A stretch of 64,000 nucleotides of DNA. Source: Lactobacillus amylovorus DSM 20531. Its GTDB lineage: Bacteria; Bacillota; Bacilli; Lactobacillales; Lactobacillaceae. The notes beneath the pieces were generated by a model. The model saw only the letters and a list, made by a program, of their open reading frames with translations. It was not told the DNA's origin and did not search any database. Made by a program: the position numbers and the translations under genes. The DNA lies in NCBI RefSeq assembly GCF_002706375.1, contig NZ_CP017706.1, positions 1,426,001-1,490,000 on the forward strand. Direction: 5' to 3'. How positions within the stretch are numbered: the stretch's first letter is position 1; every line of letters starts with the position of its first letter. This document shows, piece by piece, positions 25,282 to 35,965 of the stretch.

Positions 25282-25985
25282 TTGATATATGATAATGTAG
25301 CTGTTCTTTCAAATAGATTGGAACACCAATTCTCAAATTATATTAGTATTAAGGGTATAGTTACTGACCCAAGTCAAATTAAAACTTTTAGATCAAAAAT
25401 TGATATTATTGTTGCTGTGAATTCCAATTATATAGATCATAGTATAGGTGCAGTTAGTATTTCTCAATTTCTTTTACCTGATGATGTTCAGAAATTACAT
25501 GTTGCCATAACTACTAAACAGCATCAAGTAAAAAAGGATAAATTTCAAGAACGCTTATTAACTTTTTTTGATAGTGATAATTTCGTCAGAAGTACTAATT
25601 TAAATGATATTAATCAAATATTTGACACTGTTTCATATAATTTTGAAAGGCAAGGTGTAGTACAATCTGATTTTAAGAAACGTTTGTATCAACGTGAGAA
25701 AATGTCGAGTACTGCCTTTGGTAGAATTGCAATTCCGCATTCATTGGATATGTCTGCTCAAAAAAGCAAGGGTTTTATCATTATTAATTCACATGGAATT
25801 AAGTGGAGTGATAATAATGAAGTGTATCTAGTAATTGCTTAGCAATTGATCCAAATAATAAGCAACTATTTAGGGAAGTGTTTGATGAGTTATCAGATGT
25901 TGTAACTGATATAAATAATGTTACAGAATTAATTAAGTGTAAAAACTATAGTGAATTTATTGTTAAGTTAGTAGAATTACTTTAA
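25282..25985 (+). pseudogene. C-terminal fragment of a BglG/MtlR-type PTS regulator (EIIB- and EIIA-like domains)
   Basis: The first part (25282-25842) resembles the EIIB-like domain and the start of an EIIA-Fru/Mtl-type domain: FKKRLYQREKMSSTAFGRIAIPHSL, where the His of IPHS is the usual phosphosite. After VYLVIA a missing base ends the frame. The continuation LAIDPNNKQLFREVFDELSD to KLVELL and a stop at 25985 lies in another frame. All N-terminal DNA/RNA-binding and PRD parts are missing. The 5' edge joins the truncated hicB. It is a non-functional relic. Confidence 0.75.
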
Positions 25986-26033
25986 TAGTTTATATAAGGT
26001 AAAACGTTGTTGGATATTAATAAAAAATAATGA

Positions 26034-26152
26034 TTGCTTTTCTAATTAGAAAGCGGTATCATAACTGTAACAAGTGAAAATGAGTGAAATTGTTAGCCAA
26101 TAATTGGTGCAGGCTCACTTATCCCTTTAAAGGGATGAGTGAGCCTTTTTGT
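26034..26152 (+). promoter_or_regulatory. Promoter, RAT site and terminator controlling the beta-glucoside operon
   Basis: A promoter TTGCTT (26034-26039), 17 bases, TATCAT (26057-26062) precedes a leader. A RAT-like antiterminator region, ATTGTTAGCCAATAATTGGT with GCAGGC (26089-26114), overlaps the 5' arm of the terminator GGCTCACT...AGTGAGCC-TTTTT (26111-26149). This is the layout used by BglG/LicT regulators. The spacer of the promoter holds the palindrome TTCTAATTAGAA. TAGAAAGCGGTATCA (26047-26061) differs from the cre consensus at one position. Confidence 0.85.
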
Positions 26153-26176
26153 ATGAAAAAGGGAGGTATGAATATT

Positions 26177-27028
26177 GTGCGTATTAAACAGATTCTTAAC
26201 AATGGTGCAATAGTCACTACTAAAAAGGATGGCGAAGAAGTTGTAGTTCTTGGAAAAGGAATAGCTTTTGCCAAAAAAGTTGGTGACGAAGTTGATAAAA
26301 CGAAGATCTATAAGATATTCACCCCTTTTGATGATAATCAGCGTAACAACTTGTTAAAAACAATTCATGAAACAGATCCAATATTCTTTCAGATTTCGGA
26401 GAAAATCGTTGATCGATTAAAGAAAGAGGAAAATATTGATCTGGCAGATAGTGTGTATATTACATTAACTGATCACTTGGCAACAAGTGTAGAACGTGGA
26501 AAGAAGGGATTGTATCTCAGTAATAGCTTTCTCTGGGAAATACAAAATTACTATCCTAAAGAATATCAATATGGTTTATGGGCACTTCAACTGTTAAATA
26601 ATCAATTCAAATTGCAGTTTCCTGAAGATGAAGCTGGTTTTATTGCGATTCATATTATTAGTGGTGAATTAGGAAATGATATTGATGATTTTAAGAAATC
26701 AATAGATTTTATCAAAGAGATTACTAAAATAGTTCGGTATTATTTCAAGATAGACATAGATTATCAATCAGCTGCTTATAACCGTTTTGCGCTGCATCTA
26801 AAATTCTTCTGGAAGTACATGATGTACAAGAAAGGAGAACGAGGCTTAGGTGATTTAAGCGATGAAATTTTAAAAGTAATAAAATCTAGTGATATTGATG
26901 CATATAAATGTTCATTAAAGATAAAACAGTTTATTGCTGAGAAATATAATTACGACTTGACTAATGAAGAAATAATGTATTTAGCGATCCATATTAATAA
27001 GATCACTTCTGATTTGAGGAGAAAATAA
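26177..27028 (+). CDS. licT: BglG/LicT-family transcriptional antiterminator
   Basis: This 283-residue protein begins with the RNA-binding CAT domain (RIKQILNNGAIVTTKKDGEE) and continues with two PRDs. PRD1 carries DSVYITLTDHLATSVERG and PRD2 carries NRFALHLKFFWKYM, with conserved histidines, ending ITSDLRRK. It binds the RAT hairpin upstream when beta-glucoside PTS activity is high and allows read-through. The GTG at 26177 is the likely start: GGGAGG lies ten bases upstream and the CAT domain normally begins at MxIKxxLNN. It overlaps the EII gene by one base. Confidence 0.9.
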   Translation: MRIKQILNNGAIVTTKKDGEEVVVLGKGIAFAKKVGDEVDKTKIYKIFTPFDDNQRNNLLKTIHETDPIFFQISEKIVDRLKKEENIDLADSVYITLTDHLATSVERGKKGLYLSNSFLWEIQNYYPKEYQYGLWALQLLNNQFKLQFPEDEAGFIAIHIISGELGNDIDDFKKSIDFIKEITKIVRYYFKIDIDYQSAAYNRFALHLKFFWKYMMYKKGERGLGDLSDEILKVIKSSDIDAYKCSLKIKQFIAEKYNYDLTNEEIMYLAIHINKITSDLRRK

Positions 27029-28908
27029 TGAAATATGAAAAAATGAACCAGGAAATTCTGGAAGCAATAGGTGGAGAAGAAAACATCCAATCGGTTGTTC
27101 ACTGTTCAACTAGATTAAGGTTTGTCTTAAAGGATGAAAGTAAAGCAGATGATAAAAAGGCTGAAGCAATTGATGGAGTTTTACAAGTTGTTAAGAAAGG
27201 TGGGCAATATCAATTAGTTATTGGTAATACTGTTGAAGATGTATATGATGATTTGATCAAGATGATTCATATCAATAATAACGATAGTGATAATAAGCCA
27301 AAAAAGAAGCAAAACTTATTTGACACTATCATTGGAGCTATTACTGGTTCTATTGCACCTGCAATTCCTTTGCTTGCCGGTGCCGGTATGGGCAAAGTTT
27401 TGCTCCTAATCTTAACTATTTGTCATGTTTTATCAGATAAGAGTCAAACATACCAATTACTGAATTTAATCTTTGATACTGGATATTACTTCATGCCAGC
27501 TTATGTTGGCTTTTCAGCTGCTAAGATTTTCAATACTGATAGAATGCTAGGTGCTTTTATTGGTTTAATGACGGTACATCCAAGTTGGGTACAAATTGTA
27601 ACTGCCAATAAGCCCTTCCATTTTTTAGGATTGCCAGTTCCTTTAGTTCAATATTCATCTACTTTAATCACCGCGATTCTTTCTGTATGGATTATGTCTT
27701 ATATTTACAGATTCGTTAGAAAAATCACACCTGGAATGGTTAAAGTCTTTATGGAACCGATGCTTACTATGTTGATCACGGGTCCATTAGTATTCTTGGT
27801 CATCGGGCCTATTTCAAATTGGATTTCGCAAGGTATTGGTTTTATTGCTATGTGGCTTTATCACAATGCAGGAGTTATTGCTATTCCACTCTTGGCAGCT
27901 TTGTATCCTTGGCTTGTTTCTATTGGTATTCACAAAGCTTTGTCACCAATCAGTATTCAATTAGTCGCTACTCAAGGTTTTGATCCAATTATTCGTGTTG
28001 TTGCTTTATGTTCAAACATGTCTCAAGCAGCTGCTTCACTTGCAGTTGGTTTGAAAACTAAGAATAAAAAACTAAAATCCTTGGCTCTTTCATCAAGTGC
28101 AACTGCATATCTTGGTGGTATTACTGAACCAGCCTTATTTGGTGTTAACTTGAGATTAAAGAAACCTATGTATGGTGCAATGATCGGTGGTGCAATTGCT
28201 GGTGTTGTTGCTAGTTTTATGAAATTAAAGGCATTCATTTATGTAACACCCGCTTTCTTAAGTTTGCCAATGTGGGTATCTAAGAGTGAAAACTTTGTTG
28301 TTCAAGCTATTATAGTTATTATTGTCGCAAGTATAGCTACTTTTATTGCAACTTGGATGATTGGATTTGATGATCCTGTAGATAAAAGTCAAATTAAAGA
28401 AGCCAAAAAGGAAGAAAAGAAGAAATTTGATAAAGATCATGAAAAACATGAGTTACATGCACCTGCTAAAGGTGATTTAGAAGATGTTTCTAAGGTTGAT
28501 GATCCAACTTTTGCTAGTGGTGTCATGGGTAAAGGCATTGCAGTAATTCCAAGTGAAGGTAAAATTTTTGCACCAGATGACGGAGTTGTTACAGCAACGT
28601 TTGATACTCATCACGCTATTGGTTTGCATCTAAATAATGATGCTGATGTTTTGATCCACGTTGGTATTGATACAGTTGAAATGAAGGGTAAGGGTTTTAA
28701 CCAATTAGTTAAAAAAGGCGATAAGGTTAAAGCTGGTCAAGAGTTACTTGACTTTAATATTGATGAAATTAAGAAGGCAGGTTATGATCCAACAGTTATT
28801 ATGATCGTAACTAACCCTAAAGATTTCTTGGAAGTACTTACTGTATTAAAAGATAAAGATGATACTAAAAAAGTTACTAATCAAGATAATGTAATAATTT
28901 TAGCTTAG
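27028..28908 (+). CDS. PTS beta-glucoside-family EIIBCA
   Basis: The protein has 626 residues in B-C-A order. The EIIB domain has phospho-Cys in VVHCSTRLRFVL near residue 26. An EIIC membrane domain spans ~105-450, with GAITGSIAPAIPLLAGAGMG and TEPALFGVNLRLKKP. The C-terminal EIIA-Glc-type domain has GKGIAVIPSEGKIFAPDDG and phospho-His in VLIHVGIDTVEMKG near 560. It imports and phosphorylates an aryl- or alkyl-beta-glucoside or cellobiose-like sugar. It lies between its antiterminator and a GH1 phospho-beta-glucosidase in one operon. Confidence 0.93.
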   Translation: MKYEKMNQEILEAIGGEENIQSVVHCSTRLRFVLKDESKADDKKAEAIDGVLQVVKKGGQYQLVIGNTVEDVYDDLIKMIHINNNDSDNKPKKKQNLFDTIIGAITGSIAPAIPLLAGAGMGKVLLLILTICHVLSDKSQTYQLLNLIFDTGYYFMPAYVGFSAAKIFNTDRMLGAFIGLMTVHPSWVQIVTANKPFHFLGLPVPLVQYSSTLITAILSVWIMSYIYRFVRKITPGMVKVFMEPMLTMLITGPLVFLVIGPISNWISQGIGFIAMWLYHNAGVIAIPLLAALYPWLVSIGIHKALSPISIQLVATQGFDPIIRVVALCSNMSQAAASLAVGLKTKNKKLKSLALSSSATAYLGGITEPALFGVNLRLKKPMYGAMIGGAIAGVVASFMKLKAFIYVTPAFLSLPMWVSKSENFVVQAIIVIIVASIATFIATWMIGFDDPVDKSQIKEAKKEEKKKFDKDHEKHELHAPAKGDLEDVSKVDDPTFASGVMGKGIAVIPSEGKIFAPDDGVVTATFDTHHAIGLHLNNDADVLIHVGIDTVEMKGKGFNQLVKKGDKVKAGQELLDFNIDEIKKAGYDPTVIMIVTNPKDFLEVLTVLKDKDDTKKVTNQDNVIILA

Positions 28909-30405
<1,497 letters not shown>

Positions 30406-30410
30406 CAAAA

Positions 30411-30436
30411 TACTTCTTTCCCCTAAGAAGTGTTTA
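30411..30436 (+). terminator. Terminator hairpin of the beta-glucoside operon
   Basis: The stem ACTTCTT-TCCCC-TAAGAAGT follows the GH1 stop; the T-run is short. Confidence 0.6.
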
Positions 30437-30459
30437 TCAAAATAAAAGGACACATGATT

Positions 30460-30640
30460 TTAAACTGAACTGAGACCTAAAAATTAGACAGTTTAAAATA
30501 CAGGATTAATAGCGGCTTGATTCCGATATTCTTTCAGAGTTAAGCTTTTTAATCCGCTCTTTATCCTTTCTTCGTTATAGTATTTGATATATTCTTCGAT
30601 TGCTTGAGCTAAAGGAAAGAATAGTTCTATCTCGAATGCT
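30460..30640 (-). pseudogene. IS3-family transposase C-terminal remnant (longest copy)
   Basis: The minus strand encodes LFFPLAQAIEEYIKYYNEER then IKSGLKSLTLKEYRNQAAIN and PVF-stop, the C-terminus of an IS3/IS150-type OrfB with the final catalytic-region Y-Y-N-x-x-R-I-K motif. The left boundary TGAACTGAGACCTAAAAATT looks like the IS end. The upstream part of the transposase is missing after about residue 45 from the end. Shorter copies lie at 14080 and 17560. Confidence 0.8.
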
Positions 30641-30692
30641 GATATTGTAAAATTTCATCATTTAGAAGTTTTACAATAGGCATGAACCAAGT

Positions 30693-30768
30693 TGTAGTTA
30701 ATCACTACAGCTTTTTATTTTAATAAAGTAGAAAAAGGCATCTCTAAAACAGGGATGCCTATTTTTAT
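30693..30768 (+). terminator. Two terminator-like hairpins in the gap before 30841
   Basis: TGTAGT-TAATC-ACTACA followed by GCTTTTTATTTT lies at about 30693-30722. AGGCATC...GATGCCT followed by ATTTTT lies at about 30737-30768. They sit in the gap between the IS3 remnant and the next gene and probably belong to deleted genes. Confidence 0.55.
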
Positions 30769-30840
30769 GTGTTAAACACATATTATTCACGGTATCTGAT
30801 ATGATAAAGGAAATGAAAACGTTAAAAAGGAGGCTAGATT

Positions 30841-32468
30841 ATGCCATTAATTCAATACGGTCAAGATCTTTATGAAGAACTTGGCGACAATACTTCTACT
30901 GCCCAAGCTACGCCTTTTAGTAATTGGCAGTTGACGAAGTTTACTTTTAATAGTAAAAAGTATTATTTGTTTGTAGAAATCGATACCGGTTTGGTTGTTG
31001 TTACACAAAAGATCGATAAAAGCGAATTTGATGATGTGTTAATTGGGCTAAGTCATGCCTGGGATTACATTGTTCAAAATCAAAGAATAGATATTGCAAA
31101 TGCTAATCTTGAGACTGAATTTACTTTTGCCCATAATGACTTGGTTAATAGTGAAGTGACGGCCAAGATACAAAATTACATTGAAGAGGGCTCACAGTTA
31201 AAGCAAAAATTGACTCTTTATCATGATGATGAATTAAACTATGCAGAAAAATTAACTGTGATGTCATTAATTTTGATGACTTTTTCTGATCCTTCAAATG
31301 ATGTTGTTGAGAAAATTGCTGAAAAGGCTAATGAAGTTTTCCCAGTTAAAACTCAACGTCCGAAAAGCAATACCAAGTATTGGGATTTAAGAATGCAGTT
31401 TGAAGATCCCGACCACTGGAAACAATATGAATACCAGGATATATCTGACAACGCAAAAATAAGTAATGAAATTAAGCAAAATAATGAAAAGCTAGTTGAT
31501 CAGTATTTTAAATATGCGCAGGTAGACTATCGTAGATATTTGATTGATCATAAGAGACAATTGCTGGATTTCGTCAATAGCTATTTGCTTAATAATGAAC
31601 TTCGGTTTGTGAACAGTAATTTAGGGGATGTCGCTTATTATATCTGGTGGGGAGTTAACCGTGTATATCAAGTAGATGATAAAATTCCTAAGAAGAAAAA
31701 AGACTTGATGGTCGACCAGCTACTTGACATGTTTAGTGATTTCTATTTGTTTTTGAGTAGAGTAGGCCTAATCAGACAGGCAGATGCCAAAAAAATTAAG
31801 CAATTTTGTGAGGAACAGCATGAGTGGTATTTTTATTCTGAGCTAGAAAATGACGAATATTTTGGCGATGATATTGGCTTTGAAGAATTTGCTCATGATA
31901 TTATGGATAATCCTGATAAGTTTCGTAAAATAGCTCAGGCTAAAGAAACTCCACCTGAAGTTGTGAAAATTATTACCGACATGTTAGATTTGGTTGATAT
32001 GATGCCGAAAAGATCTATATGTTTAATGTGGATTGGGGTCACATGTATGATCTTTACAATCCTGAAACAGGCGTCCGGTATGAAAATCAACGGAATATTG
32101 ACGCAATGAGTGAATGGGGACCGCGTGACTCTATTAATTCTGAGAAAGTAAAGGTTTCTGCTTTTAATGAGGGTGAAAAGCTGTTGCTATCATATGATTA
32201 TGGAGATGGCTGGGAGTTTGAAGTTAATATCAAGAAAATTGATGACACTAAGGAACCACCTAAATATCCATATATTATTTCAGGTAAGGGCTTAGGAATC
32301 ATTGATGATATTGGCGGTGTTTGGAGTTTGGAAGATTATTACAATACCCCGGAAGACGAGATGGATCCAGAGTTACTTGATTGGATAGGTGGAGAGAAGA
32401 TAGATCTTGATAAATTTGATAAAGAAGAATTAAATGAAGGCTTACAGCATCCGCCATATTGGGAATAA
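30841..32468 (+). pseudogene. pRiA4b ORF-3-like protein, frameshifted
   Basis: The first frame (30841 to about 32020) encodes about 390 residues starting MPLIQYGQDLYEELGDNTST, preceded by AAAGGAGG. After DLVDMMPKRS the sequence continues only in another frame as MFNVDWGHMYDLYNPETG ... LLLSYDYGDGWEFEVNIKKI ... and GLGIIDDIGGVWSLEDYY to the stop at 32468. The second part has the Y-D-x-G-D-x-W hallmark of the plasmid pRiA4b ORF-3 family, whose function is unknown. The intact gene would be about 540 residues. A one-base change near 32015 broke it. Confidence 0.7.
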
Positions 32469-32497
32469 TACAAAAAATGCATCCCTAAATTAGATGG

Positions 32498-32974
32498 ATG
32501 AACAGGATGCAGGAAAAAGAACAATTAGAAGAAATCAGTAAAATGATTAAATCTATTAAGCGAATAATAGAGCAAAATCAGTATATTCATATTCCTCCAT
32601 TTGGACAATCAAAGCAATTGAATCTGAAGAGTAATAATTATGCTTTTTTCTTAGATCTTAATAGAAAAGGACATAAAAGACCAAAATGTACTTTTTAACT
32701 GAGAGAAAAGAGAAATAAAGAATTGCCTTTGGTTAGGATTGATATTATTGGTAGACCACATCAAAACCCAGATGGTGATTTTAAGTGGGCAAATCAGGTG
32801 GTAAAATGTCCGCATTTGCATAGAGCTGACTTTCCTAAATATGGTACTCACGTTGCTGTACCACTTTTAAAAGATAACGGTAACTTTAAGTTAAGTGAAC
32901 AAGATTTAAATAATTTAATTTTGTGCTTAAAGAAAGCATTAAAATTCTTGAATGTAGAAGTAGCGTTGTTGTAG
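32498..32974 (+). pseudogene. Hypothetical protein interrupted by an in-frame stop (possible DUF6978 family)
   Basis: Two open stretches, 32498-32698 (EEISKMIKSIKRIIEQNQYI ... FFLDLNRKGHKRPKCTF) and 32723-32974 (LVRIDIIGRPHQNPDGDFKW ... CPHLHRADFPKYGTHVAVPL), lie in the same frame. Only a TAA at 32696-32698 separates them. Reading through gives KCTF-stop-LREKRNKELPLVRIDIIG, a continuous domain, so a CAA-to-TAA change is likely. The assignment to DUF6978 is from memory of the N-P-D-G and CPHLHRA motifs. No strong ribosome site precedes the first ATG. A terminator follows. Confidence 0.6.
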
Positions 32975-32985
32975 CCGCATTGTTG

Positions 32986-33020
32986 GCAGAGTCGGATCAA
33001 TTCCGGCTCTTTTTTTTGCA
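32986..33020 (+). terminator. Rho-independent terminator
   Basis: The stem AGAGTCGGA-TCAA-TTCCGGCTCT is followed by eight T residues, after the gene ending at 32974. Confidence 0.88.
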
Positions 33021-33290
33021 ATAAAAAAGCGAGGACTGCAAACATTGCAATCCTCGCCTTTAATATCCAGAACACAGATCAAGCGCCTGTCTATGCTAGA
33101 GGCTCCAGGCCTGATGGGTGTCTTGATATGTGGTATTTTTTATATTTCGATTGAAAGAATAATGGCCTTCTTCAAAATTCAATATCACAACAGCACCTCA
33201 TTTCTACAAATCTGGGTTATGAATTTTTATCATAAAGTAAGCGCTTACCTTATTTACCCTTAATATATCATAAAATCGCCGAATTTTGTA
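33021..33290 (-). other. Gene-free stretch with a minus-strand terminator, possible small-RNA remnant
   Basis: A strong hairpin, GCGAGGACTGCA...TGCAATCCTCGC (33029-33057), is preceded on the plus strand by six A residues, so it is a terminator for minus-strand transcription. About 180 bases upstream on that strand is the palindrome GTAAGCGCTTAC (33237-33248), which resembles a cre box with two mismatches. Short frames inside are not convincing. A small RNA or a decayed peptide gene is possible. Confidence 0.4.
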
Positions 33291-33378
33291 GCATTTTAAT
33301 TCTAGAAAGGGCAAAAAGAGTTAAAACATGTTACATTAGATATAGACAATATAGTAATTATTATTTTTAGAGGTAGAA

Positions 33379-33942
33379 ATGATTAGACAAGCAAGAAAAA
33401 CAGATTTTCCATTTGTATATCCTATTCTTAAGCAGATTTTTGACGAAATGCAGATGAAGTCGATCGAATCATTGCCAGAAGACCAATTCTATAGTTTGAT
33501 GAAGCTCGGCTTTATTTCTGAAGACTATCGTTATTCTTACCGCCGTGTTTGGGTAGACGAAAGAGAGGGCAGAGTCGTTGGTATTCTCGACATGTATCCA
33601 TACAAGGACCAAAAGATCATTGATGTTGTTTTGCGTCACAATTATGCTAAAACTGGCTTGCCAATTTCAACTGTGATTTTTGATGATCAAGAAGCTTGGC
33701 CACATGAGTGGTATATCGATTCCTTAGCTGTTCATCCCGACCACTGGGGTGAAGGAATCGCCAGCAGCTTGATGGATGAAGCTGAAAAGATTGCCAAGGA
33801 TCATGGCTATAACATCATCAGTTTAAATGTGGATAAAGAAAATCCACGTGCACAAAAGCTCTATGTTCATAAAGGTTACGAAGTAGAGAAGTCAATGACC
33901 ATTGGCGATCGTACTTACGACCACATGATCAAACATATTTAA
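33379..33942 (+). CDS. GNAT-family N-acetyltransferase
   Basis: These 187 residues have the GNAT fold. An N-terminal IRQARKTDFPFVYPILKQIF comes first, a core strand follows, and then WYIDSLAVHPDHWGEGIASS near residue 120, containing the acetyl-CoA pyrophosphate loop variant DHWGEGIAS. The C-terminal NVDKENPRAQKLYVHKGYEV is typical. The acceptor substrate is unknown. It is convergent with a TetR-type regulator and shares a bidirectional terminator with it. Confidence 0.88.
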   Translation: MIRQARKTDFPFVYPILKQIFDEMQMKSIESLPEDQFYSLMKLGFISEDYRYSYRRVWVDEREGRVVGILDMYPYKDQKIIDVVLRHNYAKTGLPISTVIFDDQEAWPHEWYIDSLAVHPDHWGEGIASSLMDEAEKIAKDHGYNIISLNVDKENPRAQKLYVHKGYEVEKSMTIGDRTYDHMIKHI

Positions 33943-33948
33943 CGGCAA

Positions 33949-33975
33949 AAGGGATGCGAGAGGCATCCCTTTTTT
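33949..33975 (+). terminator. Terminator between convergent GNAT and TetR genes
   Basis: The stem AAAGGGATGC-GAGA-GGCATCCCTTT is followed by TTTT. Confidence 0.88.
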
Positions 33976-34475
33976 TACGCATTTGATGGCAACATAAATC
34001 TTACTTCATTGTAGATATCCAATGCATTCTTCTTATGTCCATGAGCCAGCCAATCAGTAACGTGCGAGAACAGCACAGAAGTGAAGCCTTTGATGTGGTT
34101 ATTTGAATAATCGCTGTTAAACAAGTGTGTTTGCATTTCTTTGAAAAAGGCGTTGCTGATGTCTTGGCAGATGTGACGGGATGCATTTTTTGATGCCAAA
34201 TGATAAACATTAATGTAGAACAGGCGAGTGCGATCGATTTGTTTGAGATAAGCATAAATAATCTGTTCGGTGTCGTAGTCGCGGTAATCTAAAAAGTGCT
34301 GATGAATCTCATGTTGAATCGCATCAGAAAACAAGTCCGGCATGCTTGAGTATCTACTGTAGAAAACGCTACGCGTGATACCGAGTGCATCACAAAATTG
34401 CGTTACAGAATATGTCTTTAATAATGTAGTAGCTAATTCCTCTTTTAAAATTCTAATTGCTATATTTCTATTCAT
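33975..34475 (-). CDS. TetR/AcrR-family-like transcriptional regulator
   Basis: The protein has 166 residues. The N-terminal helix-turn-helix (ELATTLLKTYSVTQFCDALG, then ITRSVFYSRYSSMPDLFSDA) matches the TetR DNA-binding domain in spacing and in the F-Y-x-x-Y element. The C-terminal helical region (~60-166) is presumably the ligand or dimer domain and is not recognisable. A target gene is not obvious: the nearest downstream gene is the convergent GNAT, and upstream lies a decayed region. Confidence 0.75.
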   Translation of the reverse strand: MNRNIAIRILKEELATTLLKTYSVTQFCDALGITRSVFYSRYSSMPDLFSDAIQHEIHQHFLDYRDYDTEQIIYAYLKQIDRTRLFYINVYHLASKNASRHICQDISNAFFKEMQTHLFNSDYSNNHIKGFTSVLFSHVTDWLAHGHKKNALDIYNEVRFMLPSNA

Positions 34476-34836
34476 ACATAATTCCCCTTTATATAATACT
34501 TAATTAAATTACACCTATCTCTAACTTTCTCACTCACTTCATGGTTATAAAATATATCAGGAGTGGAATAATATAGCAATAGTCTTTTTTTATAATAATT
34601 TGTTTATAGCTTGATGTAAGCATAATCCACGCGCTTAATGTGCTTACAGGTAATGCAAAAAATTTTTTGTAGAATAAAAAAACATAACTACTGTAAATGA
34701 ACAATAATCATGCGTAATCGCTGAAAACGTTGATTTAACAACATTCTTACTCAAGAATGCTTTAGTACCGGGATTTGTAGCTATATAGTTAATCATTAAT
34801 CTTATCTAATGGAAGATACAAAAAGGAGCAGGCTGT
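34476..34836. other. Gene-free AT-rich stretch
   Basis: I see no gene here. It presumably holds the promoter of the minus-strand TetR-like gene (34475) and, at its right end, AAAAAGGAGCAGGCTGT, a strong ribosome site for the tiny frame at 34837. Confidence 0.5.
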
Positions 34837-34878
34837 ATGAAAATCGTGGGGCAAATTAAAACTATAACGTCAAATTAG
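34837..34878 (+). pseudogene. 13-codon start fragment with a strong ribosome site
   Basis: AAAAAGGAG is followed at a normal distance by ATG and MKIVGQIKTITSN-stop. The stop overlaps the end of the minus-strand remnant at 34875. It looks like the severed beginning of a gene whose body was deleted, or a very short peptide. Confidence 0.35.
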
Positions 34879-35330
34879 TGGTTAAACTTCTTGTAGTTTT
34901 GGATGTAACGTTTTGCAACGCCCATCATGTGAACACTGATCTTGCTTGGGTCATCCTTCAAACCACTGAAGCTAACACCAAAGTACTTAGTCTTAGTATC
35001 GTAGTTCTTGGTACGGCAACCAAGCAAGTCGCCTGCGTGTTCCCATTCAGTGTATCTTGAAGAATCATTCATTTGGCTGTCTGAACCAGAGAAGCCACCG
35101 AAAAGCATTTGCTTAACGTTAAAGTAAATTTGGTTCTTCAAAGCTGACATGGTACGCATGTTAGCTTTGTCGATACCTGGAACATAGTGATCAGCATCCC
35201 AGCAAGATTTGTCGTGATTGTAGTATTGGTCAGCTACACGATCAGCAAAGTGTAAAGCACCAGTCTTGTAAGTCCAAGATTGCTTGCCTTACCAGTTTGG
35301 TTCCATTTAATAACGCCTTTTGAGATAACA
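34875..35330 (-). pseudogene. C-terminal remnant of a likely exported surface protein
   Basis: The minus strand encodes about 150 residues ending FNH-stop: GKQSWTYKTGALHFADRVAD, CWDADHYVPGIDKANMRTMS, NQIYFNVKQMLFGGFSGSDS and WEHAGDLLGCRTKNYDTKTK. The frame breaks at about 35285, where WNQTGK lies in another frame, and no start or signal peptide remains. Codon use (GTA, CCA, AAC-rich) is like highly expressed lactobacillus surface proteins rather than the AT-rich accessory genes nearby. The family is not recognised. Confidence 0.55.
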
Positions 35331-35965
35331 AAACATATAGTTTTGCGTCAAAAATGCTGTTATTTTAAGATTTAAGCGCTAAAAAAAGCAATTCTATACG
35401 GCTAATAAATGATTTTATGTTTTTTTATCGAAAATCAGAATATTTAAATAGTTAATAGATATAACACAAATTATTTGAAATAAGTAAAATCAAAAAGCTA
35501 AGAAATACCGTTATATCGGCGATTTTTAGCACCTAATCCATATTAACTATATGAATACATAAATAAAAAATAGCAATAATTGCGTGCTCATAAAAAACAC
35601 AATATATGGCTAAAAAGGGCATCTCAGGCTAAATCTAGCAATTAAAGCTATGTATAACTAACAAAATATCCAATACGTCAAATTAATCCTATACGTTATA
35701 CAATATAGGCTCTATTTGAAATAACAGATTGGCTAAGTTTTTTCTCTTCTTTAATAATTTCTCTCGGTTAAAGTAACAGGATAGCTATTCCGTATATGGT
35801 ATAAAAAATATTTCATGGGTCGAAACGAGTTCCAAGCCGCGAAACAAAGTCTGAAGGCAATGAAAACGAATACATTTTCAAAAAATGATGATATAAATAT
35901 AACCGTAAGGTAAATGAAACGGAACAAAAGAAGAGATAAAAACTTATTCAAAGGAGAGAAATAAG
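35331..35965. other. Long AT-rich intergenic region upstream of the GH4 gene
   Basis: About 630 bases hold no convincing gene; the one sizeable minus-strand frame (35751-35951) has no ribosome site and a low-complexity Phe-rich product. The right end holds a cre-like site and presumably the GH4 promoter. The rest may be decayed sequence. Confidence 0.5.
35860..35874 (+). promoter_or_regulatory. cre-like site upstream of the GH4 gene
   Basis: ATGAAAACGAATACA fits the CcpA consensus WTGNAANCGNWNNCW at every position and lies about 92 bases before the GH4 start codon. Catabolite control by CcpA is inferred. Confidence 0.6.

Noticed and set aside
33060..33210. Minus-strand short frames (one beginning MRCCCDIEF) as a second cysteine leader peptide
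   Set aside because: Three Cys codons occur by themselves, but no gene lies downstream on that strand for an attenuator to control.
33237..33248. GTAAGCGCTTAC as a cre box
   Set aside because: As a 15-mer it differs from the cre consensus at two positions, and no gene follows in a sensible orientation; noted only as part of the gene-free stretch.
33045..33263. Plus-strand 72-codon frame
   Set aside because: It begins inside the arm of a minus-strand terminator and has no ribosome site; its composition does not resemble a real protein.
35751..35951. Minus-strand 66-codon frame rich in Phe and Leu
   Set aside because: No ribosome site, low complexity and AT-rich context; it looks like chance open frame in non-coding DNA.
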